Shown one piece after another: positions 36,052 through 44,970 of a stretch of DNA of 64,000 nt. The stretch comes from Fusobacterium sp. JB019 (GTDB lineage Bacteria > Fusobacteriota > Fusobacteriia > Fusobacteriales > Fusobacteriaceae). The notes beneath the pieces are model-generated. The model did no database searches and was not told the DNA's origin. It worked only from the letters and a program-made list of their open reading frames with translations. How positions within the stretch are numbered: position 1 is the first letter of the stretch; each line of letters begins with the position of its first letter. The stretch covers positions 1 through 64,000 of the forward strand of contig JAUTCN010000019.1 in assembly GCA_030673965.1 (NCBI GenBank), given 5' to 3'. Position numbers and translations under genes: made by a program.

Positions 36052-36756
36052 ATGTTTTTGGAAAAAATTGGAATTATTGGAGCTTTGGATGCTGAAATAG
36101 ATATTTTGCTTAGCTCTATGAAAAATAAAAAAGAAATAAAAATAGGTAGAACTATTTTTTATGAAGGACAACTTTCTGAGAAAAATGTAGTTATTTTTAA
36201 ATGTGGTGTTGGAAAAGTTAATGCTGCTATTGGAGCTAATACTGCTATTTTAAAATTTAATGTTTCTAAAATTATTTTTACAGGAATAGCTGGAGCAATA
36301 GATAACTCTCTTAACATTTTAGATTTAGTTATTTCTACTGACTTAGTTCAACATGATTTTGATCTTACTGGTTTTGGATGTCCTTTAGGACTAATCGATG
36401 GAGAAAAATCTATAAAATTTAAAGCTGATGAAAAATTAGTTACAACTGCTAAAAATTCTGCCATTAAAATTTTAGGAAAAAACAAAGTTTTCCTTGGAAC
36501 TATTGCCACTGGTGATCAATTTGTAGCTAATAAAAAACAAGTTAATTTTATTGGAGAAACTTTTGGAGCTAAAGCAACTGAGATGGAAGGAGCTGCTGTG
36601 GCACAAGTTTCTCTTAACTATAATATTCCTTTTGTTGTATTAAGAGCTATGTCTGATAAAGCTGATGGCTCTGCTCATATGGATTATAATGAATTTAAAC
36701 CTGTTGCTGCTGATCATTCTGCTAAAATTGTTATTGATATGCTTAAACATATATAA
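36052..36756 (+). CDS. mtnN: 5'-methylthioadenosine/S-adenosylhomocysteine nucleosidase
   Basis: The 234-residue protein hydrolyses MTA and SAH in methionine salvage and the activated methyl cycle. It shows the N-terminal IGIIGALDAEI, the nucleoside-site FTGIAGAI, ATEMEGAAVAQV with the substrate-binding Met-Glu, and AMSDKADGSA with the catalytic Asp. The open frame runs back through the tRNA gene, but AGGAGG sits 7 bp before the ATG at 36052, which gives the family length. Confidence 0.95.
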   Translation: MFLEKIGIIGALDAEIDILLSSMKNKKEIKIGRTIFYEGQLSEKNVVIFKCGVGKVNAAIGANTAILKFNVSKIIFTGIAGAIDNSLNILDLVISTDLVQHDFDLTGFGCPLGLIDGEKSIKFKADEKLVTTAKNSAIKILGKNKVFLGTIATGDQFVANKKQVNFIGETFGAKATEMEGAAVAQVSLNYNIPFVVLRAMSDKADGSAHMDYNEFKPVAADHSAKIVIDMLKHI

Positions 36757-36770
36757 ACATACTTTTTAAA

Positions 36771-36808
36771 AAACTAGAGTCTTAAAATAAAGCTCTAGTT
36801 TTTTTTAT
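36771..36808 (+). terminator. Terminator of mtnN
   Basis: The stem AAACTAGAG/CTCTAGTTT (36771-36779, 36793-36801) is followed by an eight-T run. Confidence 0.88.
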
Positions 36809-36828
36809 TTTCTTAAATGTAATACTTA

Positions 36829-36857
36829 TTGAAAAGTAACATTAATGATGATAGAAT
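36829..36857 (+). promoter_or_regulatory. Promoter of the rfb cluster
   Basis: TTGAAA (36829-36834), a 17-bp spacer and TAGAAT (36852-36857), 29 bp before the TTG start of rfbA. Confidence 0.6.
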
Positions 36858-36886
36858 AATACTATATATTTTTTAGGAGGGACAAT

Positions 36887-37765
36887 TTGAAAGGAATAAT
36901 ACTAGCAGGAGGATCTGGAACTAGACTTTATCCATTAACAATGGTAACTTCTAAGCAGCTTTTACCTGTATATGATAAGCCCATGATTTTTTATCCTTTA
37001 TCTACACTTATGTTAGCTGGAATAAAGGATATTTTAATAATATCAACACCTCAAGATTTACCTAATTTTAAAAAACTATTAGGTGATGGATCTAGTTATG
37101 GAATAAATTTAAGTTACGCTGAGCAACCTAGCCCTGATGGTCTTGCCCAAGCTTTCCTAATAGGAGAAAATTTTATTAAAGGAGATTCTTGTGCAATGAT
37201 ACTTGGAGATAATATTTTTTACGGAGCAGGACTTAGTAATCACTTAAAAAAAGCAAGCTCAAATAAAAATGGAGCTACAATCTTTGGATATTATGTAAAT
37301 GATCCCGAAAGATTTGGAATTGTTGAATTTGATAAAAATGGAAAAGCTATATCAATAGAGGAAAAACCAGAAAATCCTAAATCTAATTATTGTGTTACAG
37401 GTTTATACTTTTATGATAATAGAGTTGTTGAATTTGCTAAAAAGGTTAAACCTTCTAAAAGAGGAGAACTTGAAATTACTGATTTAAATAAAATGTATTT
37501 AGAAGATAATTCTCTTAATGTGGTTACTTTAGGAAGAGGATATGCATGGCTTGATACAGGAACTGTAGATTCTTTATCTGATGCTAGTGAATTTGTTAAA
37601 GTTATTGAAAATAGACAGGGTATTCAAATATCTGCTCTTGAAGAAATCGCCTATACTAATAATTGGATAACAAAGGATGAACTGTTAACTGCAGCTAATC
37701 TTTATGGAAAATCTACTTATGGACAATATTTAAAAAAAGTTGCTTTAGGAAAAATCAAATATTAA
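36887..37765 (+). CDS. rfbA: Glucose-1-phosphate thymidylyltransferase
   Basis: The 292-residue nucleotidyltransferase makes dTDP-glucose from glucose 1-phosphate and dTTP. The N-terminal signature [25 protein letters not shown]-type region is complete. LGDNIFYG (catalytic Asp), EEKP and [10 protein letters not shown] follow. The start is TTG, supported by AGGAGG 6 bp upstream and by the conserved beginning [10 protein letters not shown]; no ATG is available at the right place. First gene of rfbA-rfbC-rfbB. Confidence 0.95.
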   Translation: MKGIILAGGSGTRLYPLTMVTSKQLLPVYDKPMIFYPLSTLMLAGIKDILIISTPQDLPNFKKLLGDGSSYGINLSYAEQPSPDGLAQAFLIGENFIKGDSCAMILGDNIFYGAGLSNHLKKASSNKNGATIFGYYVNDPERFGIVEFDKNGKAISIEEKPENPKSNYCVTGLYFYDNRVVEFAKKVKPSKRGELEITDLNKMYLEDNSLNVVTLGRGYAWLDTGTVDSLSDASEFVKVIENRQGIQISALEEIAYTNNWITKDELLTAANLYGKSTYGQYLKKVALGKIKY

Positions 37766-37784
37766 TCTACGGAGGAAAGCTTAA

Positions 37785-38348
37785 ATGAAAGTTATAAAAA
37801 CTAATATAGAAGATCTTTTTATTATAGAGCCTAAAGTTTTTGGAGATAATAGAGGATGGTTTATGGAATCATGGTCGCAAAAGAAAATGGAAGAAGCAGG
37901 ACTTCATTATAATTTTGTTCAAGATAATCATTCATTTTCATCTGTCAAAGGAACTCTTAGAGGACTTCATTTCCAAAAAGGAAAACATTCACAAGCTAAA
38001 CTTGTAAGGTGCTCTAAAGGAGCTGTTTTAGATGTGGCTGTTGATTTAAGAGAAGGTTCTCCAACATATAAAAAATGGTTCAGTGTAGAACTTTCTGCTG
38101 AAAACAAAAAACAATTTTTAATCCCTAGAGGATTTGCTCATGGTTTTTTAACTTTAACTGATGAAGTTGAATTTCTTTATAAAGCAGATAATTACTATAA
38201 TTACGAATCAGACAGAAATATAATTTGGAATGATGAAGAAATTAATGTGAATTGGGAAATAGAAGAACCCATTCTTTCTGAAAAAGATGCAAAGGCTCCA
38301 AAACTTTGTGATTCTGATGTGAATTTCATATACAACAAAATAAAATAA
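37785..38348 (+). CDS. rfbC: dTDP-4-dehydrorhamnose 3,5-epimerase
   Basis: The 187-residue cupin epimerase shows LRGLHFQKGKHSQAKLVRC (catalytic His), VLDVAVDLREGSPTY, and FLIPRGFAHGFLTL. It acts on the 4-keto sugar made by RfbB. It lies 19 bp after rfbA with a GGAGG site. Confidence 0.95.
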   Translation: MKVIKTNIEDLFIIEPKVFGDNRGWFMESWSQKKMEEAGLHYNFVQDNHSFSSVKGTLRGLHFQKGKHSQAKLVRCSKGAVLDVAVDLREGSPTYKKWFSVELSAENKKQFLIPRGFAHGFLTLTDEVEFLYKADNYYNYESDRNIIWNDEEINVNWEIEEPILSEKDAKAPKLCDSDVNFIYNKIK

Positions 38349-38361
38349 AGGGAGAATATTT

Positions 38362-39375
38362 ATGAAAATAATTGTAACTGGTGGAGCAGGATTTATAGGT
38401 GGAAATTTTGTTCACTATATGTTAAACAAATATAATGATTATAAAATAATATGCTTAGATAAACTAACTTATGCTGGAAATCTAGCCACTTTAAAAAATG
38501 TTATGAACAATTCTAATTTTAAATTTATACAAGGGGATATTGCAGACAGAAATTTTATTTATAATCTTTTTGAAAAAGAAAAACCAGATATGATTGTAAA
38601 TTTTGCTGCAGAAAGTCATGTGGATAGATCTATTGAAGATCCTGAAATTTTCTTAAAAACTAATATTTTAGGAACAGGAGTTTTACTTGATGCTTGTAAA
38701 AAATACGGAATAGAAAGATATCATCAAGTTTCAACTGATGAGGTTTACGGAGATTTACCTTTAGATAGACCTGATTTATTTTTCACAGAAGAAACACCAA
38801 TACATACTTCAAGTCCCTATTCAGCTTCAAAAGCTTCAGCAGATTTATTGGTACAATCATACTATAGAACTTTTAAAATTCCTGTAACAATTTCAAGATG
38901 TTCTAATAACTATGGACCTTATCATTTTCCAGAAAAATTAATTCCATTAATGATTGCAAATGCTTTAAATGATAAAGAATTACCTGTGTATGGAAAAGGT
39001 GAAAATGTAAGAGACTGGCTTTATGTTGAAGATCATTGTAGAGCTATAGATATGATAATTCATAATGGAAAAATTGGTGAAGTTTATAATATTGGTGGTC
39101 ATAACGAAAGAACAAATTTAGAAGTTGTTAAAACAATTATAAATACTTTAGGAAAATCTGAATCTTTAATTAAATATGTAACAGATAGACCAGGTCATGA
39201 TATGAGATATGCCATAGATCCTACAAAAATAAAAAATGAATTAGGTTGGGAGCCCCTTACACTATTTGACGAAGGAATACAAAAAACTATTAAATGGTAT
39301 TTAGACAATACTCCTTGGTGGAAAAATATAATCAATGGAGAATACAAAAATTATTATAAGAAAATGTATGAATAA
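38362..39375 (+). CDS. rfbB: dTDP-glucose 4,6-dehydratase
   Basis: The 337-residue extended SDR enzyme has the NAD motif GGAGFIGGNF at its N terminus, STDEVYGD (catalytic Thr-Asp-Glu) and the YSASK active-site motif. VRDWLYVEDHCRAI is also present. It converts dTDP-glucose to dTDP-4-keto-6-deoxyglucose. The usual fourth gene, rfbD (reductase completing dTDP-L-rhamnose), is not adjacent. The pathway either finishes elsewhere or feeds another 6-deoxy sugar. Confidence 0.96.
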   Translation: MKIIVTGGAGFIGGNFVHYMLNKYNDYKIICLDKLTYAGNLATLKNVMNNSNFKFIQGDIADRNFIYNLFEKEKPDMIVNFAAESHVDRSIEDPEIFLKTNILGTGVLLDACKKYGIERYHQVSTDEVYGDLPLDRPDLFFTEETPIHTSSPYSASKASADLLVQSYYRTFKIPVTISRCSNNYGPYHFPEKLIPLMIANALNDKELPVYGKGENVRDWLYVEDHCRAIDMIIHNGKIGEVYNIGGHNERTNLEVVKTIINTLGKSESLIKYVTDRPGHDMRYAIDPTKIKNELGWEPLTLFDEGIQKTIKWYLDNTPWWKNIINGEYKNYYKKMYE

Positions 39376-39407
39376 ATGCTGAATAAAATATATTAGGAGG
39401 TATTATT

Positions 39408-40127
39408 ATGATTGGAGCTTTTTTTGATATTGATGGTACAATTTATAGAAACTCACTTTTAACTGAACATTTTAAAAAAATGATTAAATATGAACTTTTA
39501 GACTATAAAATTTATGATGAGAACGTTAAAAAGACTTATACTTTATGGTCTGAAAGGATGGGAGACTATGATAACTATCTTTTAGATTTGACTAAAGTAT
39601 ATGTTGAAGCTATTAAAGGATTTTCTGTTAAAGATAATGATTTTATTTCAGATCAAGTTATGAAATTAAAAGGAAATAGAGTATATAAATATACAAGAGA
39701 TCGAATTAAATGGCATAAAGAACAAGGACATAAAGTTATTTTTATATCTGGAAGTCCTGATTTTTTAGTTAAACGTATGGCTGAAAAATGGAAAGCTGAT
39801 GATTATTGTGGATCTACTTATTTTGTAAAAAATGGAGTTTTTTCAGGAGAAATTGGCCCTATGTGGGATTCTGTTCACAAAATTCAAGCTTTGAATAAAT
39901 TTTGTGATCAATATGATATTGATTTAAATAAAAGTTTTGCTTATGGAGATACATCAGGAGATTACACTATGCTAAACTCTGTTGGAAATCCTATAACTAT
40001 CAACCCCTCTAAAGAATTCTTTAAGCAATTAAAAGCTGATAAAAAATTGTCTAAAATAACGCAAATTATTGTAGAAAGAAAAGATGTTATTTATAAATTA
40101 GATTTAAATACAGAAATTATAGATTAA
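39408..40127 (+). CDS. HAD-IB family phosphatase (SerB-like)
   Basis: The 239-residue haloacid-dehalogenase phosphatase has motif I FFDIDGTIYR, motif II FISGSPDF and motif III/IV K...YGDTSGDYTML. The helical cap between about residues 15 and 85 is of the type seen in phosphoserine phosphatase and related enzymes. The substrate is not predictable. AGGAGG is placed well before ATG, and the gene is in line with the rfb cluster (32-bp gap). Confidence 0.85.
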   Translation: MIGAFFDIDGTIYRNSLLTEHFKKMIKYELLDYKIYDENVKKTYTLWSERMGDYDNYLLDLTKVYVEAIKGFSVKDNDFISDQVMKLKGNRVYKYTRDRIKWHKEQGHKVIFISGSPDFLVKRMAEKWKADDYCGSTYFVKNGVFSGEIGPMWDSVHKIQALNKFCDQYDIDLNKSFAYGDTSGDYTMLNSVGNPITINPSKEFFKQLKADKKLSKITQIIVERKDVIYKLDLNTEIID

Positions 40128-40145
40128 ATATCTAGGAGGATAATT

Positions 40146-40661
40146 ATGAATGAGTTTAAATTTTTAAAACCAACTAAAATGATCCATCCAAATAATGGAA
40201 TGACTTTAGAATTTTTAAATAAACAAGATGCTATTGCTGCTTTAATTATTTCAAATGACGGAAAAAAAGGTTATTTTGTAAGTCAATTTAGACCTGGTAC
40301 CAACAATATTTCAACTGAAGTAGTAGCTGGACTAATTGATCCTGGAGAGATTCCTAAAGATGCTCTTTATCGAGAGGTTGAAGAAGAAAGTGGCTTTTAT
40401 AAAGAAGACTATGAAATTATTTTTCAAGACAATAAACCTCTAGCTATTTCCCCAGGCTATACCACTGAAAAACTAAACCTTTATATTTTAAAAATAAAAG
40501 ATAATAATATAAAACAAAAGCCTTTAAATTTAGACGAAGATGAAGAATTAGTAGGAGAATGGCTAGATTTAAATCTAGCTCTTTCTAAATCTAGCGATTT
40601 TAAAACTTACTATCTTATTAGAATTTATGAACTTTTAAGGTTAAAGAATGATGAAGCCTAA
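40146..40661 (+). CDS. NUDIX hydrolase (ADP-ribose pyrophosphatase-like)
   Basis: The 171-residue protein carries a complete Nudix box beginning GLIDPGE and ending REVEEESGF. An upstream strand YFVSQFRPG and downstream SPGYTTEKLNLYI are typical of ADP-ribose or sugar-nucleotide pyrophosphatases. It is 18 bp after the HAD gene and overlaps the YgjP-like gene by 14 bp. Sugar nucleotides from the neighbouring rfb pathway are possible substrates, but this is speculative. Confidence 0.88.
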   Translation: MNEFKFLKPTKMIHPNNGMTLEFLNKQDAIAALIISNDGKKGYFVSQFRPGTNNISTEVVAGLIDPGEIPKDALYREVEEESGFYKEDYEIIFQDNKPLAISPGYTTEKLNLYILKIKDNNIKQKPLNLDEDEELVGEWLDLNLALSKSSDFKTYYLIRIYELLRLKNDEA

Positions 40662-41301
40662 AATAATAATAACAAGAAAAAACATTAAAAATTTAATACT
40701 AAAAATAAAAGGAGATGGAAATATATATATTTCTTCTCCGATTTTTTTAAAAGATGAATATATTTATAATTTTATTTCAAAAAAACAAACTTGGATAGAT
40801 AAAAAACTAAAAGAAAATAAAAAAAAATCTAAACTAATCCCCTGTTCTTATTGTAACAATTGTCAGATTTTCTATTTAGGAACTCCATATTTTCTTAAGT
40901 TAAAATTAAGTTCTAAATATAAAGTCTATTTTTTAAATAATTTTTTGATTGTAGAAACTCCTGAACCAAACAATTCTTCATTAACTAAAAATATTTTAAA
41001 TTCTTGGTATCAAGAACAAGGAAAAATTCTATTTCAAAAAATTTTAGTTAAATATTTAACTCTTACAAATAAAAAAATCACAAAATTTAATATTAAAACT
41101 TTAAAATCCAATTGGGGATCTTGTAACTATAATAAAAAGATTATAAACTTAAATTCAGAACTCATGAAAAAAAATATTAGGTTTATTGAATACGTTATTT
41201 TACATGAAATTGCACATCTTGTTCATCCTAATCATAGTAAGGCTTTTTATAACTATATTGAGATTTTTATGCCTGATTGGAAAGAACGGAAATCTCTTTA
41301 A
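40648..41301 (+). CDS. YgjP-like (DUF45) metallopeptidase-fold protein
   Basis: The 217-residue protein has the C-terminal zinc motif HEIAHLVHPNHSKAF (HExxH plus a third His, about residues 190-204), preceded by the family signature KSNWGSCNYNKKIINLNSEL. Residues 70-75 contain SYCNNC, an unusual Cys pair for the family that could bind metal. The start ATG overlaps the NUDIX gene end; a second ATG follows at once. Substrate unknown. Confidence 0.85.
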   Translation: MMKPKIIITRKNIKNLILKIKGDGNIYISSPIFLKDEYIYNFISKKQTWIDKKLKENKKKSKLIPCSYCNNCQIFYLGTPYFLKLKLSSKYKVYFLNNFLIVETPEPNNSSLTKNILNSWYQEQGKILFQKILVKYLTLTNKKITKFNIKTLKSNWGSCNYNKKIINLNSELMKKNIRFIEYVILHEIAHLVHPNHSKAFYNYIEIFMPDWKERKSL

Positions 41302-41317
41302 AATACCTGGAGGAAAT

Positions 41318-41413
41318 ATGAAAAATATTTGGAAAATTTGGAAAAAATGGAGCCCTTTTATTGGAGGAATTTTAATAGGACTTATAATTATGGCTCTTAA
41401 AATAAAAAAATAA
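41318..41413 (+). CDS. 31-residue single-span membrane peptide
   Basis: A short ORF with a very good TGGAGG site 5 bp before ATG. The N terminus is Trp/Lys-rich (MKNIWKIWKKW) and is followed by one hydrophobic helix (PFIGGILIGLIIMALKI). It starts 16 bp after the ygjP-like stop. It resembles the many unannotated small membrane proteins, and no family is recognised. It ends immediately before the ilv promoter, so it is not part of the ilv leader. Confidence 0.55.
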   Translation: MKNIWKIWKKWSPFIGGILIGLIIMALKIKK

Positions 41414-41414
41414 T

Positions 41415-41443
41415 TTGACAATTGTTTTTTTATTTGATATACT
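41415..41443 (+). promoter_or_regulatory. Promoter of the first ilv transcript
   Basis: A perfect TTGACA (41415-41420), a 17-bp spacer and TATACT (41438-41443). Initiation is predicted near 41450, 40 bp before the leader peptide. Confidence 0.82.
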
Positions 41444-41489
41444 CGTACCAACTTAAAAGACAAAATAATTTAATTAGGAGGTTAACCTT

Positions 41490-41600
41490 ATGAATTTTAA
41501 AACTATATCTATAATAGGACTAATACTTAACATAATAATTATAATAGTTAAAATTAAAATCAAAACGTTGGCTTCCAGTGAAGAGAAAATTTTAGTTTAA
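41490..41600 (+). CDS. Isoleucine-rich leader peptide of the ilvD operon
   Basis: A 36-codon ORF has a strong AGGAGGT site. Twelve codons are Ile (8 ATA, 3 ATT, 1 ATC), four Leu and two Val. The densest part is ILNIIIIIV at codons 12-20 (41523-41549). It precedes an intrinsic terminator and ilvD, so it is read as a stalling peptide for attenuation. ATA codons need lysidine-modified tRNA-Ile2. Confidence 0.85.
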   Translation: MNFKTISIIGLILNIIIIIVKIKIKTLASSEEKILV

Positions 41601-41673
41601 CTATAATTTTTGGTTATCAAAAATTATTATGTTAAAAAGCACTCACAGCCGACATTTAAATGTCGGCTTTTTT
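41567..41673 (+). promoter_or_regulatory. Attenuator of ilvD-ilvB-1
   Basis: The terminator 5' arm AGCCGAC (41647-41653) can instead pair with GTTGGCT (41567-41573) inside the leader ORF. The next segment, AGTG (41577-41580), pairs with CACT (41640-41643), and an intervening hairpin TTTAAC...GTTAAA (41595-41636) bridges them. A ribosome stalled in the Ile run leaves GTTGGCT free to form this antiterminator. A ribosome at the stop codon (41598-41600) sits in the bridging hairpin and favours the terminator. The mechanism is inferred from the pairings. Confidence 0.75.
41648..41673 (+). terminator. Attenuator terminator before ilvD
   Basis: A perfect 10-bp GC-rich dyad GCCGACATTT/AAATGTCGGC (41648-41667) is followed by six T residues, 28 bp before the ilvD start. 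Confidence 0.92.
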
Positions 41674-41700
41674 ATTTATACAGACAAAGGAGAATTTATT

Positions 41701-43314
41701 ATGAGAAGTGATGAAATCAAAAATGGAGTTAAAAGAACTCCCCATAAGTCCCTTTTAAAATCTTTAGGACTTACTGATGAAGAAATTAAAAAGCCTTTAA
41801 TAGGAATAGCTGGTTCATTTAACGAAATCGTTCCTGGACATATGCACCTGAGAAGTATTATTGATTCTGTTAAAGCTGGAGTCAGAACTGCTGGAGGAAT
41901 TCCTATGGAATTTAATACTATTGCTATTTGTGATGGACTCGCTATGAATCATGAAGGAATGAAATATTCTCTTGTTACTCGAGAAATAATTGCCGATTCT
42001 ATTGAAGCTACTGGAATGGCTATGCCCTTTGATGCTATGATCTTTATTCCTAGCTGTGATAAAGTTGTTCCTGGAATGTTAATGGCTGCAGCTAGATTAA
42101 ATATTCCATGTCTTTTTGTAAGTGGTGGACCAATGCTTGCAGGAAATTTCAAAAATGAAAAAATAGGTCTTAGCAATGTTTTTGAATACATTGGCCAATT
42201 TGAAAACAATGAAATTACAGAAGAAGAACTAAAAGAAGTTGAAAATATTGCTTGCCCTACTTGCGGTTCTTGTTCTGGAATGTATACAGCCAACACTATG
42301 AACTGTTTAACTGAAGCTCTTGGAATGGCATTACCTGGAAATGGTACAATTCCTGCTGTTTATTCAAAAAGATTAAGACTTGCAAAATTAACTGGAATGC
42401 AAGTTATGAAGGTTTTAGAAAAAAATGTAACTCCTTCACAAATAATGACAAAAGAAAGTTTTTATAATGCTTTAAGAGTTGATATGGCCTTAGGAGGATC
42501 TACTAACACAACCCTTCATCTTTGTGAAATTGCTAAAAATATGAAAATAGATCTAAATTTACATGATTTTAATAAAGCTTCAAAAGAAACGCCACAACTT
42601 TGTAAATTATCTCCTTCTGGAAAATATTTCATTGAAGATCTTGATGCAGCTGGTGGAATTCCTGGAGTTATGAAAAATCTTAATGAACTTAAACTTATTA
42701 ATCCAACTATGACTGTATCTTTAGTTACTCAGAAAGAAATCGCTGAAAATGCTAAAGTACTAGACTATGATGTTATTCGTAATTTTGAAAATGCTTATAA
42801 TAACACTGGAGGACTTTCAGTTTTAAGAGGAAATATTGCTAAAAATGGATGTATTGTTAAAAGTGCTGGAGTTCTACCGAAAATGTTGGTCCATTCTGGT
42901 CCAGCTAAAGTTTTTAACTCAGAAGAAGAAGCTATTGAAGCAATTTATGGAAATAAAATAAAAAAAGGTGATGTTATAGTCATCAAATATGAAGGAATAA
43001 AAGGTGGTCCTGGAATGAGAGAAATGCTTTCACCTACTGCTGCAATTGCAGGGATGAAATTAGATGAAGATGTTGCTCTTTTAACAGATGGACGTTTTTC
43101 TGGTGCTACTAGAGGAGCCTCAATTGGTCATATAAGTCCTGAAGCTTATGAATATGGAGAAATTGGAATTGTTGAAAATAATGATATCATTGAAATAGAT
43201 ATTCCCAATGGAACTTTAAATGTTAAACTTACTGAAAATGAAATTAAAAAAAGAATGAAAAATTTTAAACCTGTACAGCATAATAATAAAAGTATTTGTT
43301 TAAAGAAATTATGA
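41701..43314 (+). CDS. ilvD: Dihydroxy-acid dehydratase
   Basis: The 537-residue Fe-S dehydratase converts dihydroxy-acids to 2-keto-acids in Ile/Val synthesis. Cluster and active-site motifs are [31 protein letters not shown], and [16 protein letters not shown]. An open frame runs back to 41629, through the terminator, but AAGGAGA lies 7-8 bp before the ATG at 41701. First enzyme gene of the attenuated transcript. Its stop lies 8 bp before ilvB-1. Confidence 0.96.
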   Translation: MRSDEIKNGVKRTPHKSLLKSLGLTDEEIKKPLIGIAGSFNEIVPGHMHLRSIIDSVKAGVRTAGGIPMEFNTIAICDGLAMNHEGMKYSLVTREIIADSIEATGMAMPFDAMIFIPSCDKVVPGMLMAAARLNIPCLFVSGGPMLAGNFKNEKIGLSNVFEYIGQFENNEITEEELKEVENIACPTCGSCSGMYTANTMNCLTEALGMALPGNGTIPAVYSKRLRLAKLTGMQVMKVLEKNVTPSQIMTKESFYNALRVDMALGGSTNTTLHLCEIAKNMKIDLNLHDFNKASKETPQLCKLSPSGKYFIEDLDAAGGIPGVMKNLNELKLINPTMTVSLVTQKEIAENAKVLDYDVIRNFENAYNNTGGLSVLRGNIAKNGCIVKSAGVLPKMLVHSGPAKVFNSEEEAIEAIYGNKIKKGDVIVIKYEGIKGGPGMREMLSPTAAIAGMKLDEDVALLTDGRFSGATRGASIGHISPEAYEYGEIGIVENNDIIEIDIPNGTLNVKLTENEIKKRMKNFKPVQHNNKSICLKKL

Positions 43315-43322
43315 GGTGTTTT

Positions 43323-44969
43323 ATGAAAATTAATGGTGCTAGAATATTATTAGAAACTTTAAAAAGACAGGGCGTTAAAGATATCTTTGGGTATCCAGGG
43401 GGAAAAGTAATTCCTATTTATAATGAACTTTTTGATTTTAACGGAATTAACCATATTATGGCCCGTCATGAACAGGGAGCTTCCCATGCTGCTGACGGTT
43501 ACGCTAGAACAACTAATAAAACTGGAGTTTGTATTTCTACATCCGGACCTGGAGCAACTAACTTAGTAACTGGAATTATGACTGCTCATATGGATTCTGT
43601 TCCTCTACTCGCTATAACTGGACAAGTTGCTTGTAATGAAATTGGAACTGATGGATTTCAAGAATCTGATATTATGACTATTACAATGCCTATAACAAAA
43701 CATAGTTATCTTGTAAGAGATATTAATGATTTAACTAGAATAATCAAAGAAGCTTTATATATTACCAAGAATGGAAGACCTGGGCCAGTTCTAATAGATT
43801 TTCCTGTTGATATTCAAATGCAAGAAATAGATTTTAAAGAATTTGAAAGACAATATTCTGACTCTAATTTTCATATAGAAAAAGCAACTGATATGTCCAA
43901 ACTAAAAGAAGTTATCCAAATTATAAATTCCTGTAAAAAGCCTTTAATTTTAGCAGGGGGAGGATCAAAAAATTCAAAAAAGGAATTACTAAATTTTGCC
44001 AAAAAAATTAATTCTCCAATAGCTTTTACTCTTATGGGTCTGGGAATACTGAATAATAATTTATCTCTTGGAATGTTAGGAATGCACGGAAGTGTTGTAG
44101 CTAACAAAGCAGTTTCTCAAGCAGATGTTCTTATTGCTATTGGAATGCGTTTTGATGACAGGGTCACATGTAATGTTGAAACTTTTGCTCCAAAGGCTAA
44201 GATAATTCATATTGATATTGACAGAGTAGAAATTAATAAAATTAAAAAATGTACACATCTTGTTGGAGATTCTAAAGAGATTTTAAATTTACTTACCCCT
44301 TATGTACACAGAGATTATTCTCTTTGGAATGATCATATATCTCAATTAAAAAAAGAAACTTATTTTAACTATGAGATTTCTGATTTCATCAAACCTCAAC
44401 AAGCTATAGATGCAATTAGTAAACTTTTACCTGAAGCTTATGTAGTTACAGATGTAGGACAACATCAAATGTGGACTGCTCAATTTTATAATTTAAATCA
44501 TCCTCTTTGTACTTCTGGAGGAGCTGGTACTATGGGATTTGGACTGCCTGCTGCAATAGGAGTTCAAGTGGGAAATCCTCAGTCTAAAGTTGTAGCAATT
44601 TTAGGAGATGGAGGTTTTCAAATGACCAGTCAAGAATTAATGGCTATTTCTCAATACAAGCTACCTATAAAAATAATTATAATTGATAATTCTTATCTTG
44701 GAATGGTAAGGCAATGGCAAGAATTATTTTTTGATAAAAGATATTCTTCTGTTAGTTTAGATCAAAATCCTGATTTTGTAGCTTTAGGAAAATCTTATAG
44801 TATTAATTCTGTAAAAATTGAAGATCCTAAAGATTTAGAAAGAGTTTTGAAAGAAAATTTATTTACAGATGAACCTGTTTTAATAGATATTAAAGTAACA
44901 AAAGAAGAAAATACTTATCCTATGGTTCCTGCCAAAGGAAATATAAATGAAATGATTTTAGGAGGTTAA
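43323..44969 (+). CDS. ilvB: Acetolactate synthase large subunit, copy 1
   Basis: The 548-residue ThDP enzyme makes acetolactate or acetohydroxybutyrate. Features are FGYPGGKVIPIYNEL, the catalytic Glu in ARHEQGASHAADGYAR, the FAD/middle domain, and the ThDP motif GDGGFQMT...N in the C-terminal third. GAGGTG before the ATG at 43323 fixes the start. It pairs with the short ACT gene that follows. A paralog lies at 45608-47323; two stretches of 36 and 49 nt are identical between the copies. Confidence 0.95.
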   Translation: MKINGARILLETLKRQGVKDIFGYPGGKVIPIYNELFDFNGINHIMARHEQGASHAADGYARTTNKTGVCISTSGPGATNLVTGIMTAHMDSVPLLAITGQVACNEIGTDGFQESDIMTITMPITKHSYLVRDINDLTRIIKEALYITKNGRPGPVLIDFPVDIQMQEIDFKEFERQYSDSNFHIEKATDMSKLKEVIQIINSCKKPLILAGGGSKNSKKELLNFAKKINSPIAFTLMGLGILNNNLSLGMLGMHGSVVANKAVSQADVLIAIGMRFDDRVTCNVETFAPKAKIIHIDIDRVEINKIKKCTHLVGDSKEILNLLTPYVHRDYSLWNDHISQLKKETYFNYEISDFIKPQQAIDAISKLLPEAYVVTDVGQHQMWTAQFYNLNHPLCTSGGAGTMGFGLPAAIGVQVGNPQSKVVAILGDGGFQMTSQELMAISQYKLPIKIIIIDNSYLGMVRQWQELFFDKRYSSVSLDQNPDFVALGKSYSINSVKIEDPKDLERVLKENLFTDEPVLIDIKVTKEENTYPMVPAKGNINEMILGG

Positions 44970-44970
44970 T

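Noticed and set aside
41629-41700. Upstream in-frame extension of ilvD
   Set aside because: It passes through the attenuator terminator. The SD before 41701 and the conserved N terminus of IlvD mark the real start.
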